The notes under the pieces are model-generated. The model saw nothing but the letters and a program-made list of their open reading frames with translations. It was not told where the DNA came from and searched no databases. Position numbers and translations under genes: made by a program. DNA of 64,000 nt from Rhodococcus yunnanensis NBRC 103083 (GTDB lineage: Bacteria; Actinomycetota; Actinomycetes; Mycobacteriales; Mycobacteriaceae): the NCBI RefSeq assembly GCF_001895005.1, contig NZ_BCXH01000006.1:1-64000 (forward strand), in the 5' to 3' direction. This document shows positions 54,706-64,000 of the stretch, piece after piece. Numbering within the stretch: position 1 is the first letter of the stretch; each line of letters begins with the position of its first letter.

Positions 54706-54981
54706 ATGTGCCGAAACATCACCACTTTGCGTGGGCTCGAACCACATGCGACGGACGAGGAGATCGAGGCTGCGGCCCGGCAGTACGTCCGCAAGGTCAG
54801 CGGTGTTCAGAAGACGTCGGACGCGACGCGCGATGCGTTCGAGCTCGCTGTCGCCGAGGTGACCGCGACGACGCATCGTCTGCTGGACGCTTTGCCCGAG
54901 CGTCGCCAACCACCACCGACGGTCCCGCCGCTCCGCAGGCCCGAGGTACAGGCCAGGATCGCTGCCAAATCCGGAGCCTGA
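54706..54981 (+). CDS. DUF2277 domain protein
   Basis: This 91-residue protein is one DUF2277 domain: MCRNITTLRGLEPHATDEEI at the N-terminus, then AARQYVRKVSGVQKTS and a conserved TATTHRLLDALPERR. The Met-Cys-Arg-Asn-Ile start is the family hallmark and fixes the ATG. DUF2277 proteins are common in actinobacteria and have no known function. The N-terminal Cys suggests metal binding or a modification. It follows a TetR gene closely. Confidence 0.88.
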   Translation: MCRNITTLRGLEPHATDEEIEAAARQYVRKVSGVQKTSDATRDAFELAVAEVTATTHRLLDALPERRQPPPTVPPLRRPEVQARIAAKSGA

Positions 54982-55038
54982 GAGGTTCTGGCGCCGCTAT
55001 GCGCGGCCCTGCTCCGCGGGGTCTGCGGAGCCGGTTCG

Positions 55039-55458
55039 TCAGCGAGTGCTGTCCGGGGGAATTTCGGGGAGACCTTCGCTGGCTCGGAGTTTCTCGGCCA
55101 TCGAACTGAGCAGATTCTGCGATTCCTCCGACAGATCGAACGCCCGAGCGGAGAGCCGGCGTAAGCCGTAGCCCTGTAGTTGGGTGAGCAGCTCCAGGTC
55201 GTGATCGATCTTGGCGGCGTATATGTCGTTGAAGAAGTAATCGGACTTGACCTTGAAGAACCGAGCGAGGGCGGCGACTGTGTCGTCGGATGGATTGGTG
55301 CGTTGTCCGGACCGCAGCTGGGAAATGTAGGGCTTGGAGATCTGATGGCCGTGTTCGGCCAACGCGTCGGCAACTTCGGCGTTGGTGTGCGGTTTGCGTC
55401 CTGGTGGATGCACCGTGTTGAACAGTGTGTTCAGGCGTGCCGCGAAGTCTCCGGGCAT
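55039..55458 (-). CDS. EspR-like nucleoid-associated regulator (XRE family)
   Basis: This 139-residue protein resembles mycobacterial EspR: FAARLNTLFNTVHPPGRKPHTNAEVADAL, then the helix-turn-helix ISKPYISQLRSGQRTNPSDDTVAALARFFKV, and a C-terminal dimerisation helix with GYGLRRLSARAFDLS. EspR binds many sites and shapes the nucleoid. A long imperfect inverted repeat lies just upstream of its start (55471-55532). It may regulate itself there. Confidence 0.88.
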   Translation of the reverse strand: MPGDFAARLNTLFNTVHPPGRKPHTNAEVADALAEHGHQISKPYISQLRSGQRTNPSDDTVAALARFFKVKSDYFFNDIYAAKIDHDLELLTQLQGYGLRRLSARAFDLSEESQNLLSSMAEKLRASEGLPEIPPDSTR

Positions 55459-55470
55459 CGGGATCTTCTC

Positions 55471-55532
55471 TCACCCTTCGGTTCTGTGACCGCGCAAATT
55501 CTTCTGCGCGGCACAACCAGAATAACGGGTGA
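55471..55532. promoter_or_regulatory. Long imperfect inverted repeat upstream of the espR-like gene
   Basis: TCACCC at 55471 pairs with GGGTGA at 55527. Inside, GGTTCTGTG faces CACAACC, and the core CCGCGCA (55490-55496) pairs with TGCGCGG (55505-55511). It may be an mRNA leader structure or a multi-dimer operator in the 276-bp gap. The remainder of the gap, to 55734, shows nothing recognisable. Confidence 0.5.
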
Positions 55533-55734
55533 ATAGCGGAATGGGGCGGATGGCCGGACGGATTCGCGCAATCAGCGGCAAACCCTGGCGTCGGGCGACG
55601 ACGCATGTGCGGAGGTGGGGTTGCATACCGCCTGGTCCGGATCGGGCTCGTCGATCGAACGACCGACATGCCCCGACAAGGGCGAACGCCCGAGCTCGGG
55701 CGCGGTTGCCTGAAGTTAGCTGACGGGCGTCGCG

Positions 55735-58337
<2,603 letters not shown>

Positions 58338-58361
58338 TGCGGCTGGTTCGACCGCGCGGCC

Positions 58362-58403
58362 GGTGAGCAGGGAGTTACCTCCCGAGGTAACTCCCCACTC
58401 ACC
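58362..58403. terminator. Bidirectional terminator, cyp125 / LLM gene
   Basis: GGTGAG-CA-GGGAGTTACCT and AGGTAACTCCC-CA-CTCACC pair around CCCG, with only the CA/CA pair mismatched. It lies between two convergent genes. Confidence 0.85.
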
Positions 58404-58409
58404 GGCGGG

Positions 58410-58441
58410 TCAGTGTATGTGGATGTCAGTGTATGTGGGTA
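58410..58441. repeat. 16-bp tandem duplication over the LLM stop codon
   Basis: TCAGTGTATGTGGATG (58410-58425) and TCAGTGTATGTGGGTA (58426-58441). The second unit begins with the LLM stop (minus strand) and the first repeats it in the 3' flank. Confidence 0.88.
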
Positions 58442-59289
58442 TCGGCGAACTTCCGGAGCGAATCCTGCTTCGCCTCCAGCGGGCCGTCGAAGCCGACGCC
58501 GTCGAATACCCAGGGGACCGTGATGATGTCGGTGACGCCCGCGGCCTCCAGCTCCGCGAAGCCGTCCTTGCCGAAACGGTCGATGCACACGGTCTGGATC
58601 TCGTACGGCTCCTCGGACTTTCCGTACTCGTTCCTCAGTTCGCGAAGGCGCTCGATGACCGAGACCAGATCGTCGAACTTGATCATTGCCGAGGTCCAGC
58701 CGTCGCCGACGCGGGCTGCGCGCCGCAGGGCGACGTCGGTGTGGCCGCCGACGTAGAACGGGACGGGCGCGGTCGGTGCCGGGCTCATCTGCAGCTTGTC
58801 GAAATCGTAGAACTCCCCGTGATGTTCGACCATACCGCCGCCGAGAATCAGCTTGATGACGTCGATCATTTCGTCGACGCGTCTGCCGCGCTTGTCATAA
58901 GGGACCCCGCACCACTCGAATTCTTCCGGAGCCCAGCCGATTCCGACGCCGAAGCCGAACCTGTTGTCGGTCAACGCTGCGACCGATCCGACTTGACGAG
59001 CCAGCAGGACCGGGTTGCGTGACCCCAGTTTGAGTACCTGGGTGTAGAACTCGATCCTCGAAGTCACCGCACCCATCGCCGCAGCGGCGATCAACGGATC
59101 CACCCAGGGTGTCTCCTCGGTCCACATGCGTGAGCCGTCCGGGGTGTACGGGTAGTCGGCCGACTGAGTCTGCATGTAGAACAACGAATCCGGCAGTGCG
59201 ATGGAGCTGAATCCGCACTCCTCGGCGGTTCTGGCCAACGCGGTCAGCTCGTGCAGTGGTGTCATGGCAATTCCGACGGTGTACTTCAT
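58426..59289 (-). CDS. LLM-class (luciferase-like) flavin-dependent oxidoreductase
   Basis: This 287-residue protein of the luciferase-like monooxygenase family has ELTALARTAEECGFSSIALPDS near residue 12, the LLARQVGSVAALTDNRFGFGVGIGW segment and VPFYVGGHTDVALRRAARVGDGW. Such proteins use F420 or FMN. It is the last gene of DUF35-ltp4-ltp3-LLM, overlapping ltp3 by four bases, so it probably acts on the sterol side chain. It differs from the other LLM protein at 62572. Confidence 0.85.
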   Translation of the reverse strand: MKYTVGIAMTPLHELTALARTAEECGFSSIALPDSLFYMQTQSADYPYTPDGSRMWTEETPWVDPLIAAAAMGAVTSRIEFYTQVLKLGSRNPVLLARQVGSVAALTDNRFGFGVGIGWAPEEFEWCGVPYDKRGRRVDEMIDVIKLILGGGMVEHHGEFYDFDKLQMSPAPTAPVPFYVGGHTDVALRRAARVGDGWTSAMIKFDDLVSVIERLRELRNEYGKSEEPYEIQTVCIDRFGKDGFAELEAAGVTDIITVPWVFDGVGFDGPLEAKQDSLRKFADTHIH

Positions 59290-60455
59290 GGCTGCTCGTT
59301 TCCTACGACCCACATCGAAAAGTACTGTGATCCGCCGCCGTACGCGTGCCCCAACGCTTTTCGGGCGCCGTCCACCTGGTGATCGCCCGCCCGGTGCATC
59401 ACCTGCATCGCGGCCTCGGCGAAACGAATCATTCCCGACGCCCCGATGGGGTTCGACGACAGCACACCGCCGGAACAGTTGATCGGCAACCGGCCACCGA
59501 GTGCCGTGTCCCCGGCTTCGGTGAGCTTCCAACCCTCGCCCTCGGGCACGAATCCCAGGTTCTCGAGCCACATGGGTTCGAACCACGAGAACGGCACGTA
59601 GATCTCGGCAGCGTCGATCTCGTTCAACGGATCGGTGATGCCGGCCGACTTCCACAGCGATGCCGCTGCGTCCTTGCCTGCCTGCGGGTTCACTTGATCA
59701 CGGCCCGCATACGTCGTCGGCTCGGTGCGCATGGCCGTCGCGTGGATCCAGGCCACCTTTCTGCCGTCGTCTTCCCGTGCGCGCGCGGTGCTCTCGTCCC
59801 CGATGACGATGGCGCACGCACCGTCGGACGACGGGCACGTCTCGTCGTAGCGGATCGGATCCCACAGCATCTGCGACGCCTGCACCGATTCGAGTGTGAT
59901 GTCCGGCTGCCGCAGATGTGCGTACGGGTTCTTGCTTCCGTTGAGTCGATCCTTGACGGCGACCATCGCTCCGATGTGTTCCGGTGCATGCGAGCGGCGG
60001 ATGTACGAGCGCACGTGTGGGGCGAAGTATCCGCCCGCGCCTGCGCCGACGGGCATGGTGAACGGAACCGGAATCGACAACGCCCACATGGCATTGCTTT
60101 CCGACTGCTTCTCCCATGCCACTGCGAGCACCCGTCGGTGGACCCCGGAGTGCACGAGCGACGACGCCACCACCGCGGTCGAGCCGCCCACCGACCCTGC
60201 GGTGTGGACGCGCAGCAGCGGTTTTCCGGTCGCGCCGATGGCATCGGCCATGAACAGCTCGGGCATCATGACGCCCTCGAAGAAATCAGGAGCCTTCCCG
60301 ACGACAACGGCATCGATGTCGTCCCAACCGACCTCGGCGTCGATCATCGCGCGGTCGATGGCTTCTCGAAGCATGCCCGACATCGAGACGTCGTGCCGCT
60401 TGGCGACGTAATGCGTCTGTCCGGTGCCGATCACCGCAGCGGGTTGCTTGCTCAC
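59286..60455 (-). CDS. ltp3: Ltp3, thiolase-fold sterol side-chain aldolase
   Basis: This 389-residue thiolase-fold protein has GTGQTHYVAKRHDVSM, RVHTAGSVGGSTAVVASSLVHSG near residue 80 and the C-terminal LPINCSGGVLSSNPIGASGMIRF. It corresponds to Rv3523 (Ltp3). In rhodococci Ltp3 and Ltp4 are needed for side-chain cleavage of C24-branched sterols such as sitosterol. It begins with GTG on the base after the ltp4 stop (TAAGTG) and runs into the LLM gene. Confidence 0.88.
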   Translation of the reverse strand: MSKQPAAVIGTGQTHYVAKRHDVSMSGMLREAIDRAMIDAEVGWDDIDAVVVGKAPDFFEGVMMPELFMADAIGATGKPLLRVHTAGSVGGSTAVVASSLVHSGVHRRVLAVAWEKQSESNAMWALSIPVPFTMPVGAGAGGYFAPHVRSYIRRSHAPEHIGAMVAVKDRLNGSKNPYAHLRQPDITLESVQASQMLWDPIRYDETCPSSDGACAIVIGDESTARAREDDGRKVAWIHATAMRTEPTTYAGRDQVNPQAGKDAAASLWKSAGITDPLNEIDAAEIYVPFSWFEPMWLENLGFVPEGEGWKLTEAGDTALGGRLPINCSGGVLSSNPIGASGMIRFAEAAMQVMHRAGDHQVDGARKALGHAYGGGSQYFSMWVVGNEQP

Positions 60456-61508
60456 TTATCTTCCTTCCATGACTGCGACCAGATTCTGTTGGAGCAGTGG
60501 ACCGCTGGTGGCATGGGCGAGGACTCGGTCGTCGGTGCCGTCGAAGATGCGGTTGGCGGCGTGGCCGATTCGCTCGAGACCCGCCGAGAACATCGCATTT
60601 CCGACGAGGGTCCCGCCCGACGGATTCAGCGCGACATCGCGGGGGAGCCATTCCGAGAGAATCAATTCCTGGTGCGTGAACGGCGCGTGCAGTTCCGCAG
60701 CAGTGATGCTCGACAGGTCGCCGCCCGACGCCTTCAATGCCGCGTTGTACGCCGACGGCGCAGTAGTCAAGTCTCGGGCACCGATGTTGGGAGAGTCCAC
60801 GAGATGCTCGATTCCCGCAATCCATGCCGGGTTCTCACGCAGCGACCGCGCACGATCTCCCGATGCGAGCACGATCGCCGACGCGCCGTCGGTGACAGGT
60901 GCGCAGTCATGGGCTCGCAGCGGATCGGCGATGTACTCGGACTGCAGGAGCGATTCGACATCGAGTTCGCCGGCGGACAACTGCGCGAGCGGATGCGCGT
61001 GAGCACGGTTGCGCACGGCGACCTCTGCCATCGCACGCTCGTCCCACTTGCCTGCGTCGATGCCGAGTCGCGCCTGTATTCCGGCCAGCGACAACGAGTC
61101 CGGCCACAGCGGCCCGACCAGGTACGGATCGAGCTGCATCGCGAGAATCTTCGGGAGCACCCCTGCCGACGACTTGCCGAAACCGTAGACCAGCGCCGTG
61201 TCGACCTCACCCGTCATCAGCTTGATCCATGCCTCGTACAGTGCCCACGCGGCGTCCATCTCGACGTGCGATTCGTTGATCGGTGGCACAGCCCCGATCG
61301 CGTCGATCGCCGAGATGAAGGAAAATGCGCGACCGGCGAGGTAATCCGAGGACCCGGAACACCAGAACCCGATGTCGGACTTACCGATTCCCAGCTCCGC
61401 GTACAACTGCCGAAAACACGGCACCAGCATCTCGACGCCGTTGGTGGTGCCTGCAGTCTCGGCGACGTTCGGTGCCTGCGCGAAGCCCACCACTGCGATT
61501 TCTGTCAT
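60456..61508 (-). CDS. ltp4: Ltp4, thiolase-fold partner of Ltp3
   Basis: This 350-residue thiolase-fold protein has VVGFAQAPNVAETAG, AGRAFSFISAIDAIGAVPPIN near residue 60 and LNPSGGTLVGNAMFSAGLERIGHAA near 305. It corresponds to Rv3522 (Ltp4). The ATG follows AAGGGCGGAC. It sits between the DUF35 gene and ltp3 with gaps of at most eight bases, so the three products probably form one complex, as in Ltp2 with the ChsH2 DUF35 domain. Confidence 0.88.
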   Translation of the reverse strand: MTEIAVVGFAQAPNVAETAGTTNGVEMLVPCFRQLYAELGIGKSDIGFWCSGSSDYLAGRAFSFISAIDAIGAVPPINESHVEMDAAWALYEAWIKLMTGEVDTALVYGFGKSSAGVLPKILAMQLDPYLVGPLWPDSLSLAGIQARLGIDAGKWDERAMAEVAVRNRAHAHPLAQLSAGELDVESLLQSEYIADPLRAHDCAPVTDGASAIVLASGDRARSLRENPAWIAGIEHLVDSPNIGARDLTTAPSAYNAALKASGGDLSSITAAELHAPFTHQELILSEWLPRDVALNPSGGTLVGNAMFSAGLERIGHAANRIFDGTDDRVLAHATSGPLLQQNLVAVMEGR

Positions 61509-61516
61509 GTCCGCCC

Positions 61517-62512
61517 TTAGAGGTGATGGCTGTAGGTGTCGTACGGGGCGTCGGGCTCACCCGTCGGTCGGAAGTACTCGATGTTCTCGAGCGTGTGACC
61601 CCACTCCTGCTGCGGTTTCCACTTCGCCACGACGCGCATGCCCATCCGAACTTCGGCGGGGTCGCATTCCAGAATGAGATGCAGAAAAGCGATATCGGCG
61701 CCGTCGAGAAGCACGTACGCCGCGATGTACGGAGGCGTGATCTTCTGGCCGAGGAACGGGACATTGACGATGCAGTACGTCGTCACGGTCCCGTAGTCGG
61801 GGAGCTCGACCTGCTCGGTCGTCGGGCGTCCGTCGGTGGGGCTCGCGCCGCGGGGCGGGACGTACACCTTGGCTCGGGCGTCCGCACGGCCACCGAGAAT
61901 TCGGCCCTCCGCCAAGCCCCTCAGGAAATAACTCTCCTCCGCGGAGGCCGAATGGAGATACTCGAGGCGCACCGGGGTGGTGATCATCTCGACGGGCTCG
62001 GCTTCCGCGTCTGCCGCACCCGCACTCACAGCAGCACCAGCACCGGCACCGGCACCAGCACCATCACCCTCTCCCGGCTCGAAGCACACGATGTCGTGGA
62101 TATCGCCTACCGGTTCGGGAGCCCACCGCGCATGCACCCGCATTCCCGTCGACATCGCGCCAGGGGAACCGGCGTCGACGGCATGAAGCAACGAGGTGTC
62201 GGCGCCGTCGAGTCGGATGAGTGCATAGGCGAACGGGCGGTCGAGCGGCTGGCCGTCGTAGGGCCTCGGCACCCACGACCATGACACCACGGTGCCGACG
62301 GACTCGACGTCGACGAACTCGGTGATGGGTTCTTTTGTGGCGGAGTCGTATTCGGGAGGCGGCACGTACACTCGTCCGTCGCTTCCGCGCCCCCCGGTTA
62401 TTCGTCCGCGGCGCAGAGAAGTCAGAAACGCTCCGATTGTCGGCCCGACCGAGCGGGTGTAGTCGAAAGCGTTGTTCAGAGGTGCGCTGAGTGGTGCGTT
62501 CACCGAAGTCAC
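61517..62512 (-). CDS. Double DUF35 OB-fold protein (Rv3521-like)
   Basis: This 331-residue protein has two tandem DUF35-type OB-fold halves. Both carry the Tyr-Val-Pro-Pro entry strand (GRVYVPPPEYD and KVYVPPRGASP), and both end in a GMRVxAKW-type strand (TGMRVHARW and MGMRVVAKW). A Gly/Ala-rich linker joins them. DUF35 domains dock thiolase-fold partners, so this is likely the scaffold for Ltp3 and Ltp4. The start is GTG, with a KstR box 10 bases upstream and no obvious ribosome site. It is the first gene of its operon. Confidence 0.85.
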   Translation of the reverse strand: MTSVNAPLSAPLNNAFDYTRSVGPTIGAFLTSLRRGRITGGRGSDGRVYVPPPEYDSATKEPITEFVDVESVGTVVSWSWVPRPYDGQPLDRPFAYALIRLDGADTSLLHAVDAGSPGAMSTGMRVHARWAPEPVGDIHDIVCFEPGEGDGAGAGAGAGAAVSAGAADAEAEPVEMITTPVRLEYLHSASAEESYFLRGLAEGRILGGRADARAKVYVPPRGASPTDGRPTTEQVELPDYGTVTTYCIVNVPFLGQKITPPYIAAYVLLDGADIAFLHLILECDPAEVRMGMRVVAKWKPQQEWGHTLENIEYFRPTGEPDAPYDTYSHHL

Positions 62513-62521
62513 ATTTTTCAG

Positions 62522-62535
62522 TAGAACAGGTTCTT
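62522..62535. promoter_or_regulatory. KstR operator, DUF35-ltp4-ltp3 / LLM-fadD
   Basis: TAGAACAGGTTCTT keeps AAC-N2-GTT, with T for the last A. It lies in the 59 bp between divergent operons. TATTAT (62535-62540) beside it could be the -10 for the plus-strand LLM gene. Confidence 0.82.
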
Positions 62536-62571
62536 ATTATGGAGGCAAGCATCGGACGGAAGGCATGGAAG

Positions 62572-63600
62572 ATGAAGCTTGGATTGCAGCTCGGCTACTG
62601 GGGCGCGCAGCCCCCGTCGGGGACGGGTGAGCTCGTCGACGCGGCAGAGGCGGCCGGGTTCGACGCGGTCTTCGCGGCGGAGTCGTGGGGATCCGACGCG
62701 TTCACGCCACTGGCGTGGTGGGGGTCGAGGACGTCGAACGTGCAGCTGGGCACCTCGGTCGCGCAGCTCTCTGCGCGTACTCCCACCAGCTGTGCCATGC
62801 ATGCGCTGACGCTCGACCATCTCAGCGGCGGGCGCGCGATCCTGGGGCTCGGTGTGTCCGGACCGCAGGTGGTGGAGGGGTGGTACGGCCAGCCGTTTCG
62901 CAAGCCGCTGGCGCGTACACGCGAGTACGTGGACATCGTGCGGCAGGTTCTCGCACGCGAAGCCCCGGTGACCAGCGCCGGGCCGCACTATCGGCTACCC
63001 GAGACGGGCACGGGTCTCGGTAAGGCGCTCAAGCCGATCACCCATCCGCTTCGCGCGGATCTGCCCATCTGGCTCGGCGCCGAAGGGCCCAAGAACGTAG
63101 CGCTGACGGCCGAGATCGCCGACGGCTGGCTCGCGATCTACTACTCACCGCGCTTGGCACCGATGTACGACGAGTGGCTCGACGAGGGATTCGCGCGGCC
63201 CGGTGCTCGCCGGAGCAGGGAGGACTTCGAGGTCGCGGCGACGTGTCAGGTGATCGTCACCGACGACCGGGCGGCGGCTCTGGAACGGCTCAAACCCACC
63301 ATTGCCCTGTATGTCGGCGGTATGGGTGCGCCCGAGTCGAACTTCCACGCTCAGGTCTACCGGCGAATGGGGTACGACAGCGAGGTCGCCGAGATCGGCC
63401 GATTGTTCCTGTCGGGCCGCAAGACCGAGGCGGCCGCGGCGGTGCCGGACGACATGGTCGCGGAGACCATGATCGTGGGGGACGCCGACCACGTGCGTGA
63501 GGAAGTGAAGCGGTGGGAGGACGCGGGCGTGACGATGCTTCTGCTCACTGCGTCGAACGCGTCGGAGGTCGGTGAGCTCGGGGCCTTGCTCAAGGGGTAG
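62572..63600 (+). CDS. LLM-class oxidoreductase of the sterol locus (Rv3520c-like)
   Basis: This 342-residue luciferase-like protein resembles Rv3520c: MKLGLQLGYWGAQPP, FAAESWGSDAFTPLAWWGS near residue 37, LGLGVSGPQVVEGWYGQ near 95 and GLGKALKPITHPLRADLP near 150. F420 is the likely cofactor. The ATG gives the family N-terminus, with GGAAGG eight bases upstream. It diverges from the DUF35-ltp4-ltp3 operon, as in mycobacteria. The stop codon lies inside the KstR box of the next gene. Confidence 0.9.
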   Translation: MKLGLQLGYWGAQPPSGTGELVDAAEAAGFDAVFAAESWGSDAFTPLAWWGSRTSNVQLGTSVAQLSARTPTSCAMHALTLDHLSGGRAILGLGVSGPQVVEGWYGQPFRKPLARTREYVDIVRQVLAREAPVTSAGPHYRLPETGTGLGKALKPITHPLRADLPIWLGAEGPKNVALTAEIADGWLAIYYSPRLAPMYDEWLDEGFARPGARRSREDFEVAATCQVIVTDDRAAALERLKPTIALYVGGMGAPESNFHAQVYRRMGYDSEVAEIGRLFLSGRKTEAAAAVPDDMVAETMIVGDADHVREEVKRWEDAGVTMLLLTASNASEVGELGALLKG

Positions 63601-63611
63601 AACACGTTCTA
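63598..63611. promoter_or_regulatory. KstR operator, fadD at window end
   Basis: TAGAACACGTTCTA, identical to the kstR and fadE28 boxes. Its first three bases are the stop codon of the preceding LLM gene. It lies 11 bases before the fadD ATG. Confidence 0.92.
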
Positions 63612-63622
63612 GATTGAAGGTC

Positions 63623-64000
63623 ATGACGGTCGAAGGAAAGTCGAAAACTCGTACGTGTGGGCTGTGGAAGATCGCGGCAGAGGAACCGGATCGCATCGCC
63701 CTCGTCGATCCGGCAGGGGAGTCGTACAGTTACCGAGATTTGGTCTCCGATGCGAACCGATACGGACGCGGACTTCAAGCCATGGGTTTGCGGCCGGGCG
63801 ACAGCGTCGTGATGATGCTGAACAACAGCGCCGATCTCCTCGCCTTCTATTTCGCGGCGTTCCAGACCGGTCTCTACATCGTGGCCGTCAACTGGCATCT
63901 CACGGGGCCGGAAGTCGCGTACATCCTGAAGGACAGTGAAGCGAAAGCCTTTGTGGCGTCCAGTCGTTTCGCCGACGCCGCCCGTCAGGCAGCCGACGAG
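63623..64000 (+). CDS. Acyl-CoA synthetase (FadD), 3' end outside window
   Basis: The visible 126 residues are the N-terminus of an adenylating enzyme: LVDPAGESYSYRDLVSDANRYGRGLQAMG, GDSVVMMLNNSADLLAFYFAAFQTG near residue 58 and YIVAVNWHLTGPEVAYILKDSEA near 83. The P-loop lies beyond the window. It has a consensus KstR box and GAAGG before its ATG, so it activates a sterol side chain or a steroid acid. Which FadD it is cannot be decided from this fragment. Confidence 0.85.
   Translation, partial: MTVEGKSKTRTCGLWKIAAEEPDRIALVDPAGESYSYRDLVSDANRYGRGLQAMGLRPGDSVVMMLNNSADLLAFYFAAFQTGLYIVAVNWHLTGPEVAYILKDSEAKAFVASSRFADAARQAADE

Overview
The window is GC-rich, densely coded actinobacterial DNA. A KstR-controlled steroid catabolism regulon, WhiB and EspR-type regulators and a 13E12-type DUF222/HNH protein point to a mycolic-acid actinomycete, most likely Rhodococcus or a close relative. 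That assignment is inferred from gene content and order, not from a marker gene. No rRNA, tRNA, CRISPR array, insertion sequence or prophage was seen. No gene-free stretch exceeds 300 bases. Layout: 1-10.5 kb is housekeeping (a truncated DUF222/HNH protein, the 5-oxoprolinase set pxpABC, a zinc/manganese-type ABC importer, a LacI regulator, and an OtsB-GH15 fusion). 10.6-18.3 kb holds kstR divergent from fadE34, then fadE28-fadE29-chsH2-chsH1-ltp2, which removes the last side-chain carbons of cholesterol. 18.3-25.5 kb is mixed (GntR, hydrolase, gluconokinase, WhiB, DUF2637, DUF427, BluB, a GGDEF/EAL protein). 25.5-38.3 kb is sterol ring degradation: a Tat-exported class II cholesterol oxidase, a MaoC hydratase and kstD on one strand, a KstD-like flavoprotein diverging from kstD, then kshA with a small Cys-rich partner, and hsaADCB. 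38.4-48.3 kb is an uncharacterised acyl-CoA catabolic cluster (TetR, VOC protein, two amidohydrolases, EchA, two FadE, FadD, and a DtxR-like regulator without metal ligands). 48.3-55.5 kb is mixed: a decayed fadD3 copy, a Na+/H+ antiporter with a UBP zinc finger, dinB under a LexA box, a CYP102-like P450, TetR, DUF2277 and an EspR homologue. 55.7-64 kb returns to side-chain degradation: fadA5 divergent from cyp125, then DUF35-ltp4-ltp3-LLM divergent from a second LLM and a truncated fadD. The steroid genes are tied together by near-identical 14-bp operators (core TAGAACACGTTCTA) at about ten places between 11.3 and 63.6 kb, matching the known KstR motif. They cover terminal hydroxylation (CYP125), beta-oxidation (FadE34, FadA5, FadE28/29, ChsH1/H2), retro-aldol release of the side chain (Ltp2, Ltp3/4), and ring opening (KstD, KshA, HsaA-D). 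KshB, the CD-ring enzymes, hsaEFG and the Mce4 importer are not in the window. The most unusual feature is a population of short tandem repeats. Non-coding arrays have units of about 15-20 bp (17 bp three times) and repeatedly span stop codons; coding arrays have units of 15 or 18 bp and stay in frame. Other items worth attention are the metal-ligand-free DtxR-like protein, the FadD3 remnant with a lost P-loop, an SOS box overlapping the dinB start codon, KstR boxes that contain the -10 element, and a G-quadruplex-prone hexamer repeat.
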